This document shows, in pieces, positions 14,356-18,493 of a DNA stretch of 18,493 nucleotides. This stretch comes from Candidatus Thorarchaeota archaeon SMTZ1-83 (GTDB lineage Archaea; Asgardarchaeota; Thorarchaeia; Thorarchaeales; Thorarchaeaceae): NCBI GenBank assembly GCA_001563325.1, contig LRSK01000258.1, positions 1 to 18,493 on the forward strand, given 5' to 3'. The position numbers and the translations under genes are program-made. The notes beneath the pieces were generated by a model. That model was not told the DNA's origin and ran no database searches. It saw only the letters and a program-made list of their open reading frames with translations. Position 1 is the stretch's first letter. Every line of letters begins with the position of its first letter.

Positions 14356-14558
14356 ATGGACACCTTGTCCAGACATGACTCTGGGTTTCATATGATATTT
14401 CTTCGTCTTAGCCCAGATTTCCGGCCCACTCAATGGACACATGTGTGCAACGAAAAGTGGAGAAAAGTACTACGCGTAAGTCGATAATCTAAACAAACGG
14501 CCAATTCATCAAAACTTCACATGCATTCATCATTGAGCGTCTCTTGCTAAGACAGCTA

Positions 14559-14570
14559 GCCTTATACTAC
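14559..14570 (+). promoter_or_regulatory. TATA-like box of the M1 peptidase gene
   Basis: GCCTTATACTAC lies about 35-45 bases before ATG 14604, giving an inferred transcript start near 14591 and a leader of about a dozen bases. It lies inside the longer frame that opens at TTG 14544, arguing against that earlier start. Confidence 0.45.
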
Positions 14571-14603
14571 GTCGTCGCATCCTTCTCAAACTCACTGGCG
14601 GTG

Positions 14604-16610
14604 ATGGCAACGAGGACGGCCGTAGTACTCTCAATCTTCATCCTATTCCTATCGACTTGCCTTCTTCCGGGCGGGCTAGAATCAACCCAGCCCCTTCATC
14701 AAGGTGAGGCAAGCGGTCCAGACCGAGTGTTCACTCAAAGCCAGACCGCACTGGACGACTATGAGAGGTTCTCCAAAGGAAACTTCACTGGAGTAGAGTT
14801 CTCAAACCTGAGTCTCTCTGTCAGACTCGATGAGGTTCAATGTACGGTTGCAGGAAACCTCACTGTTGATTACTACAACAATGACCCGATCTCGTTTGCG
14901 AGCATCCCGTTCCACCTCTATGCATCAGGAATGCAGTTCGATTCCAGGCAGGGTGATATTGAGATTCTGAATGTGACGACCACTGGACCTTCACCAGTAA
15001 TACTATCCCATAGCATAGAGCCGAATGGTCAGGTCATGTGGGTCGATCTCCCTGCTCCAGTCGGGTCCGGCAGCAGAAGCTCATTTCGGATATCATTCGT
15101 GACAACTCTACCAGATGGCCAAGACCGAGCGAACGCCCAGGGCTTGGATGCGGCCCATGCCAGGATTTACACCTTCGCTAGCTGTTATCCCATGCCGTGT
15201 GTCTATGATGAGCTGGACGGATGGAACACCGACCTCTACGTTGACTATGGGGATCCATTCTACCACGACATGGCGTTCTATGACTTTCTCGTGGAAGTTC
15301 CTGAGAACATGACCATCGCTGCAACCGGTGAGCTAATCGACGTACACAATGATGGTGTGAACACTACCTATCATTACAACGCTAGACTTCCTGTTAGAGA
15401 GGTCACATTCTCTGCCTCCAAGTACTACAGAGTGGAATCCATCAAAGTTGGACATGTCAATATCACAAGTTACTACCTGGAGAACTCCTGGGAGTGGGAG
15501 AATGATGTGGTGCAGTGGTCCAATAACACTCTCAGGCTACTCAACGACACGTACGGCATCTATCCGTATTCAACTCTGAACATTGTGGAACAGCACGCAT
15601 TCTACGGAGGGATGGAGTACCCATGCCAAGTCTATGCGACAAATCTTGTTCTCACGCTAATCAGAGATGGATTGCGCCCCAGTTGGTATCTCAAACTCGT
15701 CGTCATTCACGAGGTGGCGCACCAGTGGTGGTCTCAGATTGTGGGGACTGATGCCATCGACTGGGGATTCCTTGACGAAGGTCTGACTTGTTGGTCACAC
15801 TCCTACTACGGTGAGTATTATCATGGCAATTGGGAGGCCTATCAATACTATCGATATCTGGATGTATCCAGGACTTTCTACGCTGAAAATGGAATAGACT
15901 CGGCTTTGAACCAGTCAAACTACGATAGGCCGGAACTTGTGGGTTATGTCGACTATACCAAGGCACCTCTGATATTGGAGAGGCTTAGAGTGGAGATAGG
16001 CCATGAGGATTTCGTGGCAGGGCTCAGTCTTTTCTTCAAGACAACTTACTTCGGAATCGGTACGCTTTCTGCACTGCAGGAGTGCATGGAAGTGGCGGTA
16101 GGTGGGTCTCTGGACTGGTTCTTCCTACCCTTCTTTGACAATCCACGTCTCCCTGACTACTCGATTTCCGAGGTCATATACAATGCTGGCGATCACATTC
16201 TGTCAGTTACCGTTGAGGACCTGAATGAAGACTCGAACCCATATCCATATGCTCAACGTGTGCCTATCACAGTGTTCGGTTCCAAGTTCGTAGCTGCTGA
16301 CAACGAGCTGGAACTGGACTTCCCCTATGACCGAGTTTCCGGCGAGATTCTCTACGAGGGCTACGTCTGGATAAACGGCACAACCAGCCTGACCTTCACA
16401 GTAGAGGGCAATCCGGATGAGGTGCGGCTTGAATATGACGACTACGTTCTAGTTGAGCTGGAGAATGCCGGGATCGAATACGCTGCACATGCGGTTCAAA
16501 TCGTGGGGAGAATCGATGTCATGCTGGCATACGAAGGAACGCTGGTAGTCTTGGTTGCAGCCATTACTGTCATAGGATTCGATAGCTACCGCAAAGAACG
16601 AACGTCATAG
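14604..16610 (+). CDS. Exported, C-terminally anchored M1-family (gluzincin) metallopeptidase
   Basis: A 668-residue protein from ATG 14604. It has an N-terminal signal peptide (ATRTAVVLSIFILFLS core) and a C-terminal TM anchor (LVVLVAAITVIGF) followed by a short basic tail. The M1 signature is intact: GGMEYP (exopeptidase motif, GxMEx form), then HEVAHQWW with zinc ligands His369, His373 and catalytic Glu370, and the third ligand Glu392 in FLDEGLTCW, 18 residues after the second His. YTKAPLILERLR supplies the conserved Tyr of the transition-state site. The N-terminal beta domain spans about 40-280 and a short beta domain follows the catalytic part. The large helical C-terminal domain of ERAP/APN enzymes is absent. 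Eleven N-x-S/T sequons fit an external glycoprotein. It probably trims peptides outside the cell for uptake. An upstream TTG 14544 is less likely because a TATA-like box lies downstream of it. Confidence 0.9.
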   Translation: MATRTAVVLSIFILFLSTCLLPGGLESTQPLHQGEASGPDRVFTQSQTALDDYERFSKGNFTGVEFSNLSLSVRLDEVQCTVAGNLTVDYYNNDPISFASIPFHLYASGMQFDSRQGDIEILNVTTTGPSPVILSHSIEPNGQVMWVDLPAPVGSGSRSSFRISFVTTLPDGQDRANAQGLDAAHARIYTFASCYPMPCVYDELDGWNTDLYVDYGDPFYHDMAFYDFLVEVPENMTIAATGELIDVHNDGVNTTYHYNARLPVREVTFSASKYYRVESIKVGHVNITSYYLENSWEWENDVVQWSNNTLRLLNDTYGIYPYSTLNIVEQHAFYGGMEYPCQVYATNLVLTLIRDGLRPSWYLKLVVIHEVAHQWWSQIVGTDAIDWGFLDEGLTCWSHSYYGEYYHGNWEAYQYYRYLDVSRTFYAENGIDSALNQSNYDRPELVGYVDYTKAPLILERLRVEIGHEDFVAGLSLFFKTTYFGIGTLSALQECMEVAVGGSLDWFFLPFFDNPRLPDYSISEVIYNAGDHILSVTVEDLNEDSNPYPYAQRVPITVFGSKFVAADNELELDFPYDRVSGEILYEGYVWINGTTSLTFTVEGNPDEVRLEYDDYVLVELENAGIEYAAHAVQIVGRIDVMLAYEGTLVVLVAAITVIGFDSYRKERTS

Positions 16611-16643
16611 TGCGAAGGCAAGAAACGCAGTCAGCCGATGGCG

Positions 16644-17387
16644 TCACGCCTGTCGTCCAATAGGACAAACATCCATGCACTTCGAGCACTCTATGTACGT
16701 GTTCGCAGTAGGTCTTCGAATGAGCTTTCGCTCCATTTCTCTCACACGTTCCGGAACATCGTCAGTACAGGGGGTCTCTGCCGAGTATGTCATGCAGTGC
16801 TCAATCTTTAGGTTGTAAGGTTCCAGGGCCTTCGTGGGGCATGCAGTAAGGCAGAGCTGGCAATCTCCACATTGATCATACTCAAACGGTGAATCTGCGT
16901 CAAGTTCAGCCTCCGTGAGAACTGACACCAGGTTCACCCTTGGCCCGTACGTAGGAGTCACCAGCAGCGTGTTCTTCCCCTGACTTCCAAGACCACACTT
17001 GATAGCTGTTGTCTTGAGCGGGATGTTGAAGGAGATCTTTGACTCGAAGCCTCGGGCCTGCAGGAAAGAGACAATCTCCCACGCCATGTTTCTCATTATC
17101 GCGGAACCAAAGAAGTAGCTCTCAATCTTCTCATCAGGCGAGTGCAATCCATAGCCATGCCATTCCGGAGGATCGAGCGATGTGTGAAATATGTCATCCC
17201 AGACGTGAAAGACCATGATTATCACAGACTTCACAGATGGCATTTCATCAGCAGGTTTGACAAGCTCCTTGATCTGACGCACGTGTCCGTATGGTAGGTC
17301 GTGCAACATACACGGTTTGGAGATCCCCACGGCTACAAAGCCAAGGTCAAGGGCTTTCTTCTTCAGCTCCTCTGTCAATGATGTCAT
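16644..17387 (-). CDS. QueG-like two-[4Fe-4S] iron-sulfur protein (minimal form)
   Basis: A 247-residue protein from ATG 17387. The N-terminal half resembles the epoxyqueuosine reductase/reductive dehalogenase-type domain: LKKKALDLGFVAVGIS, a MPSVKSVIIMVF strand, and KCGLGSQGKNTLLVTPTYG, equivalent to the AGLGxxGKNxLLIxPxxG cobalamin-side motif. The C-terminal half has Cys173-xx-Cys176-xx-Cys179-xxx-Cys183-Pro, then Cys234-xx-Cys237-xxx-Cys241-Pro, typical of two [4Fe-4S] clusters. It ends six residues after the last Cys, far shorter than QueG (about 350 or more) and lacking its tail. Archaea generally make archaeosine rather than queuosine, so another electron-transfer role is likelier. The frame extends to 17552, but ATG 17387 starts the family-like region and sits about 24 bases after a TATA-like AAATCAAAA (17415-17407), suggesting a leaderless message. 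Confidence 0.82.
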   Translation of the reverse strand: MTSLTEELKKKALDLGFVAVGISKPCMLHDLPYGHVRQIKELVKPADEMPSVKSVIIMVFHVWDDIFHTSLDPPEWHGYGLHSPDEKIESYFFGSAIMRNMAWEIVSFLQARGFESKISFNIPLKTTAIKCGLGSQGKNTLLVTPTYGPRVNLVSVLTEAELDADSPFEYDQCGDCQLCLTACPTKALEPYNLKIEHCMTYSAETPCTDDVPERVREMERKLIRRPTANTYIECSKCMDVCPIGRQA

Positions 17388-17553
17388 ATTCGACTGACTA
17401 GGCAGCTTTTGATTTGGCTCTATGGCCGACCCCTGTCGGTATTGCGTTTCAAGAAAGATACGTGGCCAGCATCGTCCTGAGTAGACTCGCAGATTGCTGT
17501 GATAGACAAACCTAATGAGGCGGATTGGTCGGCTTGAAGTGGAGTGAATCAAA
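17388..17553. promoter_or_regulatory. Divergent promoter region of the QueG-like and serine hydrolase genes
   Basis: This gap holds, on the minus strand, the AAATCAAAA box (17415-17407) placed correctly for a leaderless start at 17387. On the plus strand it holds GGAGTGA (17541-17547), a Shine-Dalgarno-like site 6 bases before GTG 17554. No clear plus-strand TATA box is visible; AAACCTAATGA near 17508-17518 is the best candidate. Confidence 0.4.
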
Positions 17554-18493
17554 GTGAAGCACGCCTATACACTCACATTCATCGCCATGTTTCTACTAGT
17601 GCCACTGGTTGGGCCCACTGTTTGTGCTGTAACTACCACAGGCGTAGTAAGAGATTACTGGCCTACAGGGAGATGGGTGCAGCTGCCGCCGCACTACGTA
17701 GGAATGAACGAGACCAGGCTCAACTCCATGTTTGACAACATCACAGAGGAGAACTACAGTATCGACTCTGTCTTGATAGTGCACAATGGGTACCTGGTTG
17801 TTGAGGAGTATCTCAACCCCGCCTACAACGAAACCACGTGGCACGAAGTATACTCGTGCACAAAGAGCGTGATCTCATCCCTCGTCGGCATTGCACTCGC
17901 GCGGGGTCTGCTCACAGGGGTTGACCAGAAGATACTAAGCTTCTTCCCGAACAGGACATTCGCCAATCCTGACCCTCGAAAAGACAACATCACCATAGAA
18001 CACTTGTTGACGATGACGTCAGGTCTCGAGTGGAACGAACTTGACGTGCCCTACAGTAGCCCCAGTAATGACTTCAATCTGATGTACAACAGTGCTGACT
18101 GGATTCAGTACGTGCTGGACAAACCCATGGAAGATTACCCAGGACAGGTATGGAACTACAACTCGGGGACAACTCACATTCTCTCAGCCATCCTTCACAA
18201 CATCACTGGTGGGACCGAGGAATACTTTGATTTTATCTCGACAAGACTTGGTGAACCCATCGGGGCGGGGGATGTTGAGTGGGATACTGACCCACAGGGT
18301 GTCTTGTTCGGTGGGAGCGGACTAAGGGCCTGTCCCCGGGACCTGGCCAAGTTTGGCTTTCTATTCCTCAACAACGGTTCCTGGGATGGAGTACAGGTTA
18401 TTCCAGAATATTGGGTGAACGCATCCAGAATAGGCCACGTTTCGACCGGTGGCGGCACGCAGTACGGATACCAATGGTGGGTCTATCCCGAGA
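17554..18493 (+). CDS. Exported class-C beta-lactamase-like serine hydrolase, 3' end cut off
   Basis: The frame is open from GTG 17554 to the right edge, giving 313 residues. It starts with a signal peptide (KHAYTLTFIAMFLLVPLVG, cleavage probably near VCA). The body is the AmpC/beta-lactamase-like fold (Pfam Beta-lactamase): VLIVHNGYLVVEEY first strands, VYSCTKSVISSLVGIA with the S-x-x-K nucleophile pair, ITIEHLLTMTSGLEW (the LLTHTSGL landmark with His replaced by Met), VWNYNSGTTHILSAIL with the Tyr-x-Asn catalytic motif, and FGGSGLRACPRDLAKFGFL. YGYQWWVYPE at the edge is the usual conserved C-terminal strand. Such enzymes are esterases, DD-peptidases or amidases; few archaea have peptidoglycan, so an ester- or peptide-hydrolase role outside the cell is more likely. 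Several N-x-S/T sequons fit export. GTG is supported by GGAGTGA. Confidence 0.9.
   Translation, partial: MKHAYTLTFIAMFLLVPLVGPTVCAVTTTGVVRDYWPTGRWVQLPPHYVGMNETRLNSMFDNITEENYSIDSVLIVHNGYLVVEEYLNPAYNETTWHEVYSCTKSVISSLVGIALARGLLTGVDQKILSFFPNRTFANPDPRKDNITIEHLLTMTSGLEWNELDVPYSSPSNDFNLMYNSADWIQYVLDKPMEDYPGQVWNYNSGTTHILSAILHNITGGTEEYFDFISTRLGEPIGAGDVEWDTDPQGVLFGGSGLRACPRDLAKFGFLFLNNGSWDGVQVIPEYWVNASRIGHVSTGGGTQYGYQWWVYPE

Noticed and set aside
14437..14446. ACACATGTGT palindrome at the upstream ATG 14442
   Set aside because: Ten-base self-complementary sequence but no promoter box is positioned for it, and the preferred start is 14355; probably chance.
17544..17735. A 63-codon plus-strand frame starting ATG 17544
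   Set aside because: It lies out of frame within the start of the serine hydrolase gene, whose GTG 17554 frame carries a signal peptide and catalytic motifs.
1..18493. tRNA, rRNA, insertion sequence, attachment site or replication origin
   Set aside because: Scanned on both strands by eye; no cloverleaf-like run, transposase, terminal inverted repeats or origin-like repeat cluster was seen.

Overview
The window looks like chromosomal DNA of an archaeon, most likely an Asgard (Thorarchaeota-like) lineage. Signs visible in the sequence are TATA/BRE-type promoter boxes about 25 to 30 bases before inferred transcript starts, several leaderless or short-leader genes, frequent TTG/GTG start candidates, and very compact gene packing. 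The mix of products also fits: a long leucine-rich-repeat protein, a Hanks-type kinase fused to TPRs, a TMEM175-like membrane protein, and exported proteins dense in N-glycosylation sequons. The lineage is an inference from style and content; no marker gene is present. Seventeen protein genes are called, two of them cut by the window edges. I see no rRNA, tRNA, CRISPR array or mobile element, and no gene-free stretch longer than 300 bases.

Left part (1-1879): the 5' part of an AlkA-like DNA glycosylase runs off the left edge on the minus strand, behind a nitroreductase. A divergent flavodoxin-fold FMN reductase shares a short control region with the nitroreductase.

Minus-strand block (1916-8540): in transcription order it holds a membrane glycerophosphodiester phosphodiesterase, a small ABM-like protein, a TIM-barrel sugar isomerase/epimerase-like protein, a large LRR protein with an unrecognised basic C-terminal domain, and a GT-C type membrane glycosyltransferase. 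The isomerase and LRR genes look co-transcribed. The glycosyltransferase appears to have its own promoter, with a perfect 7-3-7 dyad sitting between its TATA box and inferred transcript start.

Central part (8577-11155): a SAM methyltransferase (plus strand) is divergent from the phosphodiesterase. A PAP2-type phosphatase with a defective third motif and a TMEM175/DUF1211-like membrane protein follow on the minus strand. The gap between these last two carries palindromes, a repeated 9-mer flanking a TATA box, and a compound hairpin.

Right part (11332-18493): a Ser/Thr kinase-TPR fusion and a small 4-TM protein lie on the plus strand, then a bPH-like/zinc-ribbon membrane protein on the minus strand. 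A surface-anchored M1-type metallopeptidase, a minimal QueG-like two-cluster Fe-S protein (minus strand) and the start of an exported class-C beta-lactamase-like serine hydrolase complete the window. Membrane/envelope chemistry (GT-C, GDPD, PAP2, M1 peptidase, serine hydrolase) and eukaryote-style scaffold/signalling architectures (LRR, kinase-TPR) dominate.
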